A stretch of DNA of 64,000 nt. It comes from Novosphingobium sediminis. Its GTDB lineage: Bacteria; Pseudomonadota; Alphaproteobacteria; Sphingomonadales; Sphingomonadaceae. The position numbers and the translations under genes are program-made. Location of the stretch: contig NZ_BJYR01000010.1 of the NCBI RefSeq assembly GCF_007991615.1, forward strand, positions 62,001-126,000. The letters run 5' to 3'. How positions within the stretch are numbered: position 1 is the stretch's first letter; each line of letters opens with the position of its first letter. This document shows positions 18,382 to 27,152 of this stretch, piece after piece. The notes beneath the pieces were generated by a model. That model did not search any database. It saw only the letters and a program-made list of their open reading frames with translations, and had not been told where the DNA came from.

Positions 18382-20058
18382 ATGAAGTTCGGCAAATCGT
18401 TTGGCCGCAAGGCCTTGGTCCTGCTGTGCGGCGCTGCCGTGGTGATGCCGCTGGCCACCAGCCATGCCGCGACGACTGTCCCCCCGGTCGACGAAGCGTT
18501 GCTGCGCGAGACGATCCGCACGCTCTCGTCGGACGAGTTCGAGGGGCGCGGGCCTGGTACAGCTGCGGAGCCGAAAACGCTTGATGCGATCGTCGCGCGG
18601 TTCAAGGCGGCGGGGCTTCAGCCCGGCAACAAGGGCCAATGGCTGCAGGATGTGCCGACGGCCACGATCACGGCGACCAACAAGAGCCCGCTGACCATCA
18701 CCGGCGGCGCGCAGACGCTTACGTTCAAGCCGTCAAGCGATTTCGTCGCCGGCAGCTATCGCATTACCCCGCACACCGAGGTGAAGGACAGCGAACTGGT
18801 CTTTGTCGGCTATGGCATCAATGCGCCTGAGCTGGGCTGGAACGATTATGCCGGGATCGACATGCACGGGAAGACCGCCGTCATCCTCGTCAACGATCCG
18901 GACTATGCGATGGAAGGCGAAAGCGGCCCCTTCCGCGGCCGCCGCATGACCTACTACGGGCGCTGGACCTACAAGTTCGAGGAAGCCGCGCGGCAGGGCG
19001 CTACCGGTGCGCTGATCATCCACGACACTTTCCCGGCAGCCTATGGCTGGCAGGTCGTCGAATCGAGCTGGTCGGGCGCGCAGCATTTCGTGCAGACCGC
19101 CAATGACGGTGCGGACCAGACTGTGGCCAATGGCTGGATCCAGAAGCCGGTCGCGGAAGCGATCCTCAAGGCGGCGGGCAAGGATCTTGCCGCGCTGACT
19201 GCTGCCGCGCAGCAGAAGGGTTTCAAGCCGGTGTCGCTGGGCCTCAAGGCCAATCTCTCGTTCGACAGCACGATCGAAAAGGCTAACTCGCACAACGTGA
19301 TCGGCGTTCTCCCCGGCAAGACGCGTCCCGGCGAATATGTGCTCTACAGCGCGCACTGGGATCACCTTGGCCGCTGCAAGCCCGACGCGACTGGCGACGA
19401 CATCTGCAACGGCGCGGTAGACAACGCGACCGGCGTTGCTGCGCTGGCTGCGCTCGCCAAGATGAACGCCGCAGCTGGCCGCACGGCACGCAGCCAGGTG
19501 TTCCTTGCCGTCACGCTTGAGGAATCCGGCCTGCTCGGCTCGGAATACTACGCGCAGAACCCGGTGTTCCCGCTCGCCAAGACCGTGGGCGGGGTCAACA
19601 TGGACGCGCTGGCCGTGGGCGGCCCGGCCAAGGACATTACTGTCACCGGCGGCGACAAGTCGGAACTGACGGCGATCCTGCGCAAGGTGGAAGGCGAAAT
19701 GGGCCTCAGCGAATCGCCCGAGGAGCACCCCGAGCGCGGCCATTACTACCGTTCGGATCACTTCAGCCTCGCCAAGCGCGGCGTGCCGATGTTCGATGTC
19801 GGGCGCGGCACCGATCTTGTGAACGGCGGCAAGGCGGCTGGGCAGGCTGCTTCGGATGACTACACCAACGTGCGCTACCACCAGCCGAGCGACCAGTATC
19901 AGGAAAGCTGGGACATTTCCGGCATGGTGCAGGATGTGAAGCTGTTCTACCGGCTCGGCCGCGAGCTGGCCAAAAGCACCGTGTGGCCGAACTGGCATCC
20001 GAACGACGAGTTCCGCGCGATCCGCGACAAGAGCCTCGCTGCAGCAAAGGGCAAGTGA
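18382..20058 (+). CDS. Exported M28-family metallopeptidase with PA insert
   Basis: Protein of 558 residues with a signal peptide at 1-30 (ALVLLCGAAVVMPLATSHAA). The C-terminal half is an M28 di-zinc peptidase: ligands lie in SAHWDHLG, NGAVDNATG, TLEESGLLG (with the catalytic Glu), NMDALA and YRSDHFSLAK. The region around residues 140-260 has the VGYGINAPELGWNDYAGID and ALIIHDTF segments typical of a protease-associated domain. It probably acts as a periplasmic aminopeptidase. ATG at 18382 follows GAGGAAACGAGG. Divergent from glnE and four bases before the agmatine deiminase gene, so they share a transcript. Confidence 0.9.
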   Translation: MKFGKSFGRKALVLLCGAAVVMPLATSHAATTVPPVDEALLRETIRTLSSDEFEGRGPGTAAEPKTLDAIVARFKAAGLQPGNKGQWLQDVPTATITATNKSPLTITGGAQTLTFKPSSDFVAGSYRITPHTEVKDSELVFVGYGINAPELGWNDYAGIDMHGKTAVILVNDPDYAMEGESGPFRGRRMTYYGRWTYKFEEAARQGATGALIIHDTFPAAYGWQVVESSWSGAQHFVQTANDGADQTVANGWIQKPVAEAILKAAGKDLAALTAAAQQKGFKPVSLGLKANLSFDSTIEKANSHNVIGVLPGKTRPGEYVLYSAHWDHLGRCKPDATGDDICNGAVDNATGVAALAALAKMNAAAGRTARSQVFLAVTLEESGLLGSEYYAQNPVFPLAKTVGGVNMDALAVGGPAKDITVTGGDKSELTAILRKVEGEMGLSESPEEHPERGHYYRSDHFSLAKRGVPMFDVGRGTDLVNGGKAAGQAASDDYTNVRYHQPSDQYQESWDISGMVQDVKLFYRLGRELAKSTVWPNWHPNDEFRAIRDKSLAAAKGK

Positions 20059-20062
20059 CTCC

Positions 20063-21049
20063 ATGACCGACACCGCGCTGCGGATGCCTCCCGAATGGCA
20101 TCCGCAGGATTGGCTCTGGATCGGCTTTCCGCATCTGGCGGAGGAATGGTCCGGCGTAATCGACGCCGCGCAAGTGCAGATCGCAGCGTTTGCCAGCGCT
20201 GTTGCCGATAGCGGGCAGGAAGTCCGCCTCATCGTGCGCGATGCAGCGAACGAAGCACGCGCGCGCAGTCTCGTTTCGTCGGCGGTGACGCTGGAGCAGC
20301 GAGTCTACGGCGACGTCTGGTTGCGCGATACCGGGCCGTTGGTGGTGTGCGGCGCTGACGAACGACGCGCGCGGCTGTTCGGCTTCAATGGTTGGGGCGG
20401 CAAGTATCTGATGCCGGGCGACGAGGCGATCGGCGCGGATCTGGCCGCGAGTGCCGGCCTCGCCGCCGACCGCTGCGACTGGATTCTGGAAGGCGGCGCG
20501 CTCGATGGCGACGGCACAGGGCTTGTGGCGACGACCGAACAGTGCCTGCGTAATCCGAATCGTAATCCAGCGCTGTCTCCGGTCGATCTCGAAGCGCGGC
20601 TGGCGCGCGATCTTGGCTACGACCGCGTGCTGTGGCTCGGTGACGGCCTCATCAACGACCATACGGACGGACACGTGGACAATCTTGCACGGTTCGTGGC
20701 GCCCAACCGGCTGGCCTTGCCGCGTGCGACCGGGCCGGGCGATCCCAATGCCGCGATCTATGCGGATGCAGCGGCGCGGGCGCGCGATTTCGGGGTGGAG
20801 GTCGTCGAAGTTCCCTCGCCGGGGCTGGTCGAATGGGGCGGGATGATCCAGCCGGCGAGCTACATGAACTTCGTGATCGCCAACAATGTGGTGATCGTCC
20901 CGGTTTTCGGGACGCAGCATGACGACGACGGCGTCGCCGCGATTGCGGAGCTGTTCCCTGACCGCGCGGTGATCGGCCTTTTGGCGGACGCTGTGCTTGC
21001 GGGCGGCGGCGGATTCCACTGCTCCAGCCAGCAGATGCCTTCGCTCTGA
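20063..21049 (+). CDS. aguA: Agmatine deiminase (peptidyl-arginine deiminase family)
   Basis: Hydrolyses agmatine to N-carbamoylputrescine on the route to putrescine; 328 residues, slightly short of the usual 340-370. Catalytic features: RDTGPLVV near residue 90, GALDGDGTG, the HTDGHVDN motif, and the nucleophile Cys320 in GGGGFHCSSQQMP. The protein starts with RMPPEWHPQDWLWIGFP, the standard AguA N-terminus. It follows the M28 peptidase gene by four bases. No N-carbamoylputrescine amidohydrolase (aguB) is adjacent. Confidence 0.9.
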   Translation: MTDTALRMPPEWHPQDWLWIGFPHLAEEWSGVIDAAQVQIAAFASAVADSGQEVRLIVRDAANEARARSLVSSAVTLEQRVYGDVWLRDTGPLVVCGADERRARLFGFNGWGGKYLMPGDEAIGADLAASAGLAADRCDWILEGGALDGDGTGLVATTEQCLRNPNRNPALSPVDLEARLARDLGYDRVLWLGDGLINDHTDGHVDNLARFVAPNRLALPRATGPGDPNAAIYADAAARARDFGVEVVEVPSPGLVEWGGMIQPASYMNFVIANNVVIVPVFGTQHDDDGVAAIAELFPDRAVIGLLADAVLAGGGGFHCSSQQMPSL

Positions 21050-21056
21050 TTATGCG

Positions 21057-21079
21057 CCCCTTAACCCGGCGGTGTTAGG
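21057..21079 (+). terminator. Imperfect hairpin between aguA and wecB
   Basis: CCCCTTAAC (21057-21065) can pair with GTTAGGGG a few bases later, with one bulge. It follows the aguA stop directly and ends just before the wecB ribosome-binding region. Without a T-run it may be an attenuator or a weak terminator. Confidence 0.3.
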
Positions 21080-21088
21080 GGGCAGAGC

Positions 21089-22210
21089 ATGACACAGACG
21101 ATTCTCGTGGTCTTCGGCACGCGGCCGGAAGCGATCAAGATGTTCCCGGTGGTGCACGCGCTCGCCGCCGATCCGCGCTTTCGGGTGGTGACCTGCGTTT
21201 CGGCGCAGCATCGGGGCATGCTCGATCAGGTGCTAACGATTGCCGGCATTGTCCCTAACCACGATCTCGACCTGATGAAGCCCGACCAGACGCTCGACGG
21301 GCTGACCGCCGCGCTTCTGACCGGTCTTGGCGGCGTGATGGATGCTGAAAAGCCGGACTGGGTGGTTGTGCAGGGCGATACAGCAACGGCGATGGCGGGG
21401 GCGCTGGCAGCGTATTACCGCAAGATCCCGGTTGCCCATGTCGAGGCCGGTCTGCGCAGCCACAATATCTATCACCCCTGGCCGGAAGAGGTGAACCGCA
21501 AGATCATCGGGACGATCGCCGCGCTTCATTTCGCGCCGACCGAGACATCGGCGGCAGCTCTGCGCGCCGAAAACGTGAGCGCCGACGCCATTCACGTGAC
21601 CGGGAACACGGTGATCGACGCGCTGCAGTGGGTCAGCGCGAAGATCGAGGCTGAGCCCGCACTGGCGGAGGGGCTGGCCGATCTTGAGGAGCGGTTCGCG
21701 GGCAAGCGGATCATCGGCGTCACCAGCCACCGGCGCGAGAATTTCGGCGGCGGGCTGGAAGCGATTGCCGAGGCAATCCGGCAGATTGCCGAACGCCCGG
21801 ACGTCGCGCTCATCTTCCCGGTCCACCCCAATCCCAATGTCCGCAAGGTGATGGAAGGCGCGCTCGGCGGACTTGCCAACGTCGCGCTGATCGAACCGCT
21901 CGACTATCCGCATTTCGCCCGGCTGCTGAGCCTCGCCGAGATCATGCTGACCGACAGCGGCGGCGTGCAGGAAGAGGCGCCCGCGCTTGGCAAGCCGGTG
22001 CTGGTGATGCGTGAGACAACCGAGCGGCCAGAGGGCGTGGAAGCCGGCACGGCGCGGCTCGTGGGCACCGAAACCGCCCGGATAGTTTCCGAAATCTTTA
22101 CCCTGCTCGACGATAAGGCTGCCTATTCGGCAATGGCGCGCGCGCACAATCCTTTCGGGGACGGGCACGCTGCGCGGCGTATCGTGGAGCTCTTGGGGAA
22201 TGTCCGCTAA
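21089..22210 (+). CDS. wecB: UDP-N-acetylglucosamine 2-epimerase (non-hydrolysing)
   Basis: Interconverts UDP-GlcNAc and UDP-ManNAc, supplying ManNAc units for surface polysaccharide. 373 residues. Family motifs: FGTRPEAIKMFPV at the N-terminus, VQGDTATAMAGAL, HVEAGLRSHNIYHPWPEE, GVTSHRRENFGGG, and TDSGGVQEEAPALGKPVLV for the nucleotide site. Overlaps wecC by 11 bases, the usual pairing that leads to UDP-ManNAcA. No glycosyltransferase genes follow, so the rest of the polysaccharide pathway is encoded elsewhere. Confidence 0.96.
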   Translation: MTQTILVVFGTRPEAIKMFPVVHALAADPRFRVVTCVSAQHRGMLDQVLTIAGIVPNHDLDLMKPDQTLDGLTAALLTGLGGVMDAEKPDWVVVQGDTATAMAGALAAYYRKIPVAHVEAGLRSHNIYHPWPEEVNRKIIGTIAALHFAPTETSAAALRAENVSADAIHVTGNTVIDALQWVSAKIEAEPALAEGLADLEERFAGKRIIGVTSHRRENFGGGLEAIAEAIRQIAERPDVALIFPVHPNPNVRKVMEGALGGLANVALIEPLDYPHFARLLSLAEIMLTDSGGVQEEAPALGKPVLVMRETTERPEGVEAGTARLVGTETARIVSEIFTLLDDKAAYSAMARAHNPFGDGHAARRIVELLGNVR

Positions 22211-23519
22211 AATCGGCAACGGTGATGTGAAGCCGCAGGTCTGCGTTGTTGGCCTGGGCTATATCGGACTTCCCACTGCCGCGATCATCGCCCGTTCCGG
22301 CAGCCCGGTGCTGGGTCTCGACGTGACGCAGAGCGTGGTCGACACGATCAACCGCGGTGAAATCCATATCGAGGAAGTCGATCTCGACGGCCTCGTGCAG
22401 GGTGTCGTCCAGCGCGGCCTGCTGCGCGCCTCGACGCAGATCGAACCTGCCGACGTCTTCGTGATCGCGGTGCCGACGCCGTTCGCCAAGGATGGTCACC
22501 ACACGCCGGACGTGTCCTACGTGCAGGCAGCCGCCAGCGAAGTGGCGGGCGTGCTGAAGGCGGGCGACGTGGTAATTCTCGAATCGACCAGCCCTGTCGG
22601 CACGACCGAGATGATGCGCGATCTGATGGCTGGGCTGCGGCCCGACCTGAAGTTCCCTGGCCTCACCCGCGAGACGCCGGACGTCTCGATTGCCTATTGC
22701 CCCGAGCGCGTGCTGCCGGGCCGCATTCTCGAAGAACTCACCAACAACGATCGCTCGATCGGCGGCATCACTCCGCGCTGCGCGCGCAAGGCGCTGGCGT
22801 TCTACAAGCGCTTCGTCCGCGGGACTTGCGTCACCACCGATGCGCGCTCTGCGGAAATGACCAAGCTGGTCGAAAACGCCTACCGCGACGTGAACATCGC
22901 GTTCGCCAACGAGCTTTCGATCGTGGCGGACCGCATGGGCCTCGACGTGTGGGAGGTGATCCGGCTGGCCAACCGCCACCCGCGCGTGAACATCCTGCAG
23001 CCGGGCCCGGGCGTCGGCGGGCACTGCATCGCCGTCGATCCCTGGTTCATCGTGGCGAGCGCGCCTGAACATACGCCGCTGATCCGCGCCGCGCGGGGCG
23101 TGAACGATCAGAAGATGCATCATGTCATCGAGCGCGTCACGCAGCTGATCGACGCGCATCCCGAGGCACGAATTGCCTGCCTCGGCCTCGCCTTCAAGGC
23201 CAACATCGACGACTTCCGCGAAAGCCCGGCGCGCTTCGTTGCAGCGCGCATCGCCCGCAAGTATGCGGGCCGCGTCAACATCGTGGAGCCTTACGCGCAA
23301 GCTTTGCCGGTGGAGTTCACCGATACCGGCGCGAGCCTGATCGATCTCGACGATGCGCTGGAGACTTGCGACCTGCTGGTCGTGCTGGTCGACCACGACG
23401 TGTTCAAGGTCGTGCCGCTCGCCGAACGCAGCGGCAAGGTGGTCTACGACACGCGCGGGATCTGGCCCGATCAGCCGGACGCCGACACGGTCGGCACCGC
23501 CCTGCGCCTCGCGAGTTGA
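22200..23519 (+). CDS. wecC: UDP-N-acetyl-D-mannosamine dehydrogenase
   Basis: Oxidises UDP-ManNAc twice to UDP-ManNAcA using NAD+. 439 residues. The NAD-binding fold starts at VVGLGYIGLP (residues 17-25), the middle helix carries VENAYRDVNIAFANE, and the catalytic cysteine is Cys276 in GPGVGGHCIAVDPWF. The C-terminal domain (CLGLAFKANIDDFRESPA) binds the nucleotide sugar. The ATG at 22200 lies inside the end of wecB and is preceded by a GGAG sequence. The pair probably feeds an exopolysaccharide or LPS pathway. Confidence 0.95.
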   Translation: MSAKIGNGDVKPQVCVVGLGYIGLPTAAIIARSGSPVLGLDVTQSVVDTINRGEIHIEEVDLDGLVQGVVQRGLLRASTQIEPADVFVIAVPTPFAKDGHHTPDVSYVQAAASEVAGVLKAGDVVILESTSPVGTTEMMRDLMAGLRPDLKFPGLTRETPDVSIAYCPERVLPGRILEELTNNDRSIGGITPRCARKALAFYKRFVRGTCVTTDARSAEMTKLVENAYRDVNIAFANELSIVADRMGLDVWEVIRLANRHPRVNILQPGPGVGGHCIAVDPWFIVASAPEHTPLIRAARGVNDQKMHHVIERVTQLIDAHPEARIACLGLAFKANIDDFRESPARFVAARIARKYAGRVNIVEPYAQALPVEFTDTGASLIDLDDALETCDLLVVLVDHDVFKVVPLAERSGKVVYDTRGIWPDQPDADTVGTALRLAS

Positions 23520-23559
23520 ACCAATGCGGGCGAGCCTGCCCGTGGCCGGAAGGATCGCC

Positions 23560-25011
23560 ATGAGATTGCCGTTGGGGCTGGCAGCCGGACTGGCGGTTCT
23601 CGGCACGATCGGTTGCAGCGGGCTCGGCAGCGAATCAAGCGCCCAGACCGCGCCGCACGGAGCGGCGGCGCCGCCGCTTCAGCCCGTGGTGCCGGAAGAC
23701 CTGCCCGCCCCGCATACGCCGGCCGAATATGCCGCGCATGATGCGAGTTACCCTTTTTACATGCCGATGCGCGGGCTGCGCCGGCCAGCCAATCGCTTCT
23801 TCGTAAAGTGCGACGCATCGCAGTCGGCCGGTCGTGAGGTATATCAGGGCAACGACGTCGCCTCGCTCTATGGGCGGGCGGAGGGCGGCCTCGAATTCGT
23901 CTACGAAGCTCGCGACCGCGCTGGTCGCCCCTGCGTTTATCCGTTCGCGCCCAGCTTGCCCGATATCGTCGGCAATCTCGATGGTACGCAGTTTATCTTC
24001 CGCTCATCGGCGCCGGGTGAACCGGTGACATTCCGCAGCAGCGACCAGTGGGCCACTTTGCGATTGCGTGCGCTGGATATGGGCCGCGCGCGGATCCACT
24101 TCGAAATGCGCGACATCGCGCTCGATTTTCCGGGCGCAATCCAACCCATGGGAGCGCTCCATCTGGAGACCTACGGGGGCGCGCCACCGGGCCTGTTTAC
24201 TGCGGTGATTCGCCGCTCCCGCCTGTTCGGCGGCAAGAATGCGATCTTCGTGCCGAGCGGGGAAACCATGCTCTACGCCGAGGATAGCGAGATTTCCGGC
24301 AATGTCGGCACCAATGCCGATCAGGAGCATTCGACTTATATCAATGGCACATTGGTCTCGCACTTCCGCAATGTGCGCTGGCAGGGGCAGCAGGGCTGGA
24401 GCAATGTCGCGAGCGGACATCAGCTGAAGGACAAGGCCTACCTGCGCGTCTACGAAGGCGTGGCGGTCTCCAACGCTCCGGGTCGGGGCTCGCCTTCTGC
24501 GATGCCGCTCATCGATGCGACCTCGTTCGGGTTCACCTGGGCAAACAACCTCAGGATCGAGCGCGTGCAGCCGCTACAGGAACCGCGCGATGCGCTCGTC
24601 GATCTGCGCAGCGAAATCCTCTACGGCAATCCGCAGCACTACCCGTGGCCGGTGATCGCAACGTCCGACTGGCGGATGCCTCCGGCAGCGCTGGGCGTGC
24701 TCGACAAGGTCTACCTTTCGGTCTTCTTCAACACCGAGGTCCGCAGCTTCCGCAACGAACCCTACGTCTTCGCGCTGCGCCCATGGGGGCGCGGCTTTAC
24801 GCCGGGGACTCCGAATATCGTGGGGGAGGGCATGACCCTGCGCGGCGAGCAGCGCGCCGTTTCACTGGCGTTCGGCACGCGCGGAACGTTCGGCAAGGTC
24901 TATTCCGGAGACGGGTGGACCTACGTGAACCCGCGCCTCTCGGATGGTATGCTATGGGTGGCTGACCGCGATGCCTTCATCCGCCATGCGCTGGGGCTCA
25001 TCGGGCGCTAG
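23560..25011 (+). CDS. Lipoprotein, probable beta-helix fold, unknown function
   Basis: Protein of 483 residues. The ATG at 23560 follows GGAAGGATCGCC, a good ribosome site. The N-terminus MRLPLGLAAGLAVLGTIGCSG has a lipobox ending at Cys, so it should be a lipoprotein. The mature part shows short repeated strands around residues 190-330 (FTAVIRRSRLFGGKNAIF, MLYAEDSEISGNVGTNAD, THINGTLVSHF-like turns), as in right-handed beta-helix polysaccharide-binding or lyase proteins. It follows wecB-wecC by 40 bases on the same strand, which hints at a polysaccharide role. No catalytic motif was recognised. Its last 60 bases overlap the converging sterol desaturase gene. Confidence 0.65.
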   Translation: MRLPLGLAAGLAVLGTIGCSGLGSESSAQTAPHGAAAPPLQPVVPEDLPAPHTPAEYAAHDASYPFYMPMRGLRRPANRFFVKCDASQSAGREVYQGNDVASLYGRAEGGLEFVYEARDRAGRPCVYPFAPSLPDIVGNLDGTQFIFRSSAPGEPVTFRSSDQWATLRLRALDMGRARIHFEMRDIALDFPGAIQPMGALHLETYGGAPPGLFTAVIRRSRLFGGKNAIFVPSGETMLYAEDSEISGNVGTNADQEHSTYINGTLVSHFRNVRWQGQQGWSNVASGHQLKDKAYLRVYEGVAVSNAPGRGSPSAMPLIDATSFGFTWANNLRIERVQPLQEPRDALVDLRSEILYGNPQHYPWPVIATSDWRMPPAALGVLDKVYLSVFFNTEVRSFRNEPYVFALRPWGRGFTPGTPNIVGEGMTLRGEQRAVSLAFGTRGTFGKVYSGDGWTYVNPRLSDGMLWVADRDAFIRHALGLIGR

Positions 25012-25941
25012 ATCGCCATTACGCTCCAGCCAGCGCGCGCGAATCGTGTCGCTGCTATCGCGGCTGCCATCGTGGCTCCAGCCGGGTTCGCGGACCAGAT
25101 AAGCCAGCTTGTAGCGCCAAGGCGCGACCGCAAAGTCCTTCAGCATGCCCTTCCATTCGTGGAACACACTGTGGAGGAGATTGAAGGTGCCGAGTTGGCG
25201 GATCACGCCATAGCGCGCGGGCTCCTCGTCCAGTTCGGGCTGGAACGTGCCGAACATCCGGTCCCAGAACATGAACACGCCGGCGTAATTGCGGTCGAGG
25301 TAGAGCGGATTGGTCGCATGGTGAACGCGGTGGTGCGACGGCGTGTTGAACACCCATTCGAACCACGCGGGCATGCGGTGCACTGCCTCCGTGTGGATCC
25401 AGAACTGACCCACCGTGTTGGCCGCGCCGACCGTCAGCAGCATTTCGGGTGGCACGCCCAGAAACGCAGGCCAGATGCGGAACGCGAACGACAGTGCGAT
25501 AAAGCCGGTCCAGGTCTGCCGAAGCGCGGTGCTCAGGTTATAGTGCTGGCTGGTGTGGTGGTTGACATGTGCCGCCCAGAACCAGCGCACACGGTGCCCG
25601 GTCCGGTGGGCCCAGTAATAGTTGAAATCATCAAGCAGCATCACCGCCACCCACGACCACCATGCAAACGGCACCGTGGCGACGCGGTGTGCATAGAGCC
25701 AGCCGGCGCCTGCATAGATCGCGCCCGCGACCAGTGCGCCCGCAATCGTGCTGCCGAGGCCCATCAGCAACGAAGTGAGCATGTCGTGCGCTTCGTAAGC
25801 CTGCGGCGCATGGCGGCGCGCCCAGGCGATCTCGACGAGGATCAGCGCGACGAAGGCTGGCACGGCATAGGCGATCACGTCGATCGGATGGGTGATCGGC
25901 GTGCTCAGCGTTGCAAGGAGTGCGGCAAGGGTTTCGTTCAC
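24952..25941 (-). CDS. Sterol desaturase/fatty acid hydroxylase superfamily protein
   Basis: Membrane diiron enzyme of 329 residues. The three histidine boxes are HRTGH (112-116), HVNHH (125-129) and HRVHH (204-208), with an extra HEWKGM late in the chain. Four or more hydrophobic spans lie at about 22-40, 55-82, 94-110 and 145-180. It would use O2 to hydroxylate or desaturate a lipid, carotenoid or hopanoid/sterol-like substrate. The start is GTG at 25941, which overlaps the stop of the upstream gene as GTGA, so translation is coupled. The 3' end overlaps the converging lipoprotein gene by 60 bases. Confidence 0.9.
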   Translation of the reverse strand: MNETLAALLATLSTPITHPIDVIAYAVPAFVALILVEIAWARRHAPQAYEAHDMLTSLLMGLGSTIAGALVAGAIYAGAGWLYAHRVATVPFAWWSWVAVMLLDDFNYYWAHRTGHRVRWFWAAHVNHHTSQHYNLSTALRQTWTGFIALSFAFRIWPAFLGVPPEMLLTVGAANTVGQFWIHTEAVHRMPAWFEWVFNTPSHHRVHHATNPLYLDRNYAGVFMFWDRMFGTFQPELDEEPARYGVIRQLGTFNLLHSVFHEWKGMLKDFAVAPWRYKLAYLVREPGWSHDGSRDSSDTIRARWLERNGDLAPDEPQRMADEGIAVSHP

Positions 25942-26375
25942 GCGCGCGCTCCAAGGCGGCGCAGGCTGGCGGCCCAGACTTGAGCCTTTTCGCCCAGATC
26001 GAGCGTGATGCTGCCGAAATGGCGATCGTCGGTCGAAAGCGTGAGGAAGCCGCGATCAAGCCGAACGCCTGCATGCGAGGACAGCACACGCGCCGCGAAC
26101 CGTGCACCGTGTCGGCGGATCAGAATCACTTCGCCGGCAGCGTTGCGCAGCAGCGCCCCGATGCGTGCGCGGTCCAGCGCGACTTCGACCGGATCGAACC
26201 CGCAGCGGGCCTCTTCTGCAAGCGCGCACGCTTCTAATTCGTCAGCGATCCGCACGTCGCTACCCATGCCGAGCGCACGGACGAGCACGAAGACGAGCAA
26301 TACCGCGATCAGCGAGCCGATGGCCTGCAAAGCGATGCTCGCGCCGGGGACTGCAAGAACTGCATCCAGTGACAT
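25938..26375 (-). CDS. Small membrane-anchored protein, unknown function
   Basis: Protein of 145 residues, not recognised. Residues about 10-35 are one hydrophobic span (IALQAIGSLIAVLLVFVLVR); the rest is soluble, mixed alpha/beta, with AEEARCGFDPVEVALDRARIGALLRN and ALLRNAAGEVILIRRHGARF. It sits 17 bases after the phosphatase-like gene and overlaps the sterol desaturase GTG by four bases, so the three genes form one operon. An accessory role for the hydroxylase is a guess from position. Confidence 0.7.
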   Translation of the reverse strand: MSLDAVLAVPGASIALQAIGSLIAVLLVFVLVRALGMGSDVRIADELEACALAEEARCGFDPVEVALDRARIGALLRNAAGEVILIRRHGARFAARVLSSHAGVRLDRGFLTLSTDDRHFGSITLDLGEKAQVWAASLRRLGARA

Positions 26376-26392
26376 GGTCTTGGCAGCCTGCC

Positions 26393-26827
26393 TCAGCGCG
26401 CTTGTGCGGCGAGGAAATCGATCTGGGGCATGATCGGGCTGACATCGTAACCTGCTCCCGCCGCATGCGCTGCAATCTGGTCGGGAGCCATGCCCATGCG
26501 CGCCTGCGTAAGCGCCCAAAGCAACGTAGAGCGCGTGCCCGAACGGCAATAGGCCAGTACCGGCTTGTCACCCGCTTCCGCCAAAGCGGCCTGCATCGCC
26601 TCGACTTGCGGCATCGAAAAGCCGGCATGGGTCACGGGAATGGCGACATAGGCGATGCCGGCTGCCTTGGCGGCCGCTTCGATCTCGGCACCCGGGGTCT
26701 GGTCGGGAGATTCGTCCTCGGGCCGGTTGTTGATGATCATTCCGATGCCCATGGCTTGCGCTTCAGCCACGTCGGAAAGCTCGATCTGCGGGCTCGCGAA
26801 AGTCTTGTCGTCGATCTTGCGAAACAT
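26393..26827 (-). CDS. DUF442/TIGR01244-type phosphatase-like protein
   Basis: Protein of 144 residues. It has a cysteine-phosphatase loop, AYCRSGTRS, with nucleophile Cys94 and Arg99 in the CX5R pattern. The N-terminus (MFRKIDDKTFASPQIELSDV) and GMIINNRPEDESPDQ match the small domain that is fused to sulfur dioxygenase-like beta-lactamases in Blh proteins and also occurs alone. Proposed roles include a protein phosphatase or a sulfur-transfer step; neither is proven. The ATG at 26827 has GAGAG upstream and it is first in the three-gene unit with the sterol desaturase. Confidence 0.85.
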   Translation of the reverse strand: MFRKIDDKTFASPQIELSDVAEAQAMGIGMIINNRPEDESPDQTPGAEIEAAAKAAGIAYVAIPVTHAGFSMPQVEAMQAALAEAGDKPVLAYCRSGTRSTLLWALTQARMGMAPDQIAAHAAGAGYDVSPIMPQIDFLAAQAR

Positions 26828-27152
26828 GGGGCGCTCTCTCTTCATTGCCATTGCTGGCTGCTCACCTTCGTGGTGCGCTGATTCCACGGCAAATTGTTCG
26901 CTTCCGCTTTGCCGAAAGCCTCCGGCAAGGGCAAGTGCCGCCGGAACATGGTAGAAAGGCCACACCCTAGCGGCGCCAAGTCTTGGTCAACAACGAATCC
27001 GTTCGCGCTTGAGCCTTTTGTTGGCTATAGTCTTAACCGCAGAGGATCAGGCGAGCAGAGTCTCGCGCATTTCCCTTGTTGTGCCGTCGGCAGCCGCGTC
27101 CGGCTTACGGCACCCAGGAAAGCAGGGGCGGAACGAAGGTTTATTGGTTTTT
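26828..27152. promoter_or_regulatory. Divergent intergenic region with long structured leader of the cold-shock gene
   Basis: 325 bases without a plausible gene. The part next to the cold-shock gene can fold: GTGCCG (27081-27086) pairs with CGGCAC (27108-27113) and, inside it, AGCCG pairs with CGGCT. Cold-shock mRNAs often carry long structured leaders that act as thermosensors, so this may be one; that is inference. A TATAGT box occurs at 27026-27031 without a well-spaced -35. Confidence 0.35.

Noticed and set aside
18733..20232. Minus-strand frame of 499 codons opposite the M28 peptidase gene
   Set aside because: Antisense to a convincing exported peptidase with intact zinc ligands; composition is not protein-like.
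27009..27031. Sigma-70 promoter TTGAGC with TATAGT before the cold-shock gene
   Set aside because: The spacing is only 11 bases, far below the usual 16-18.
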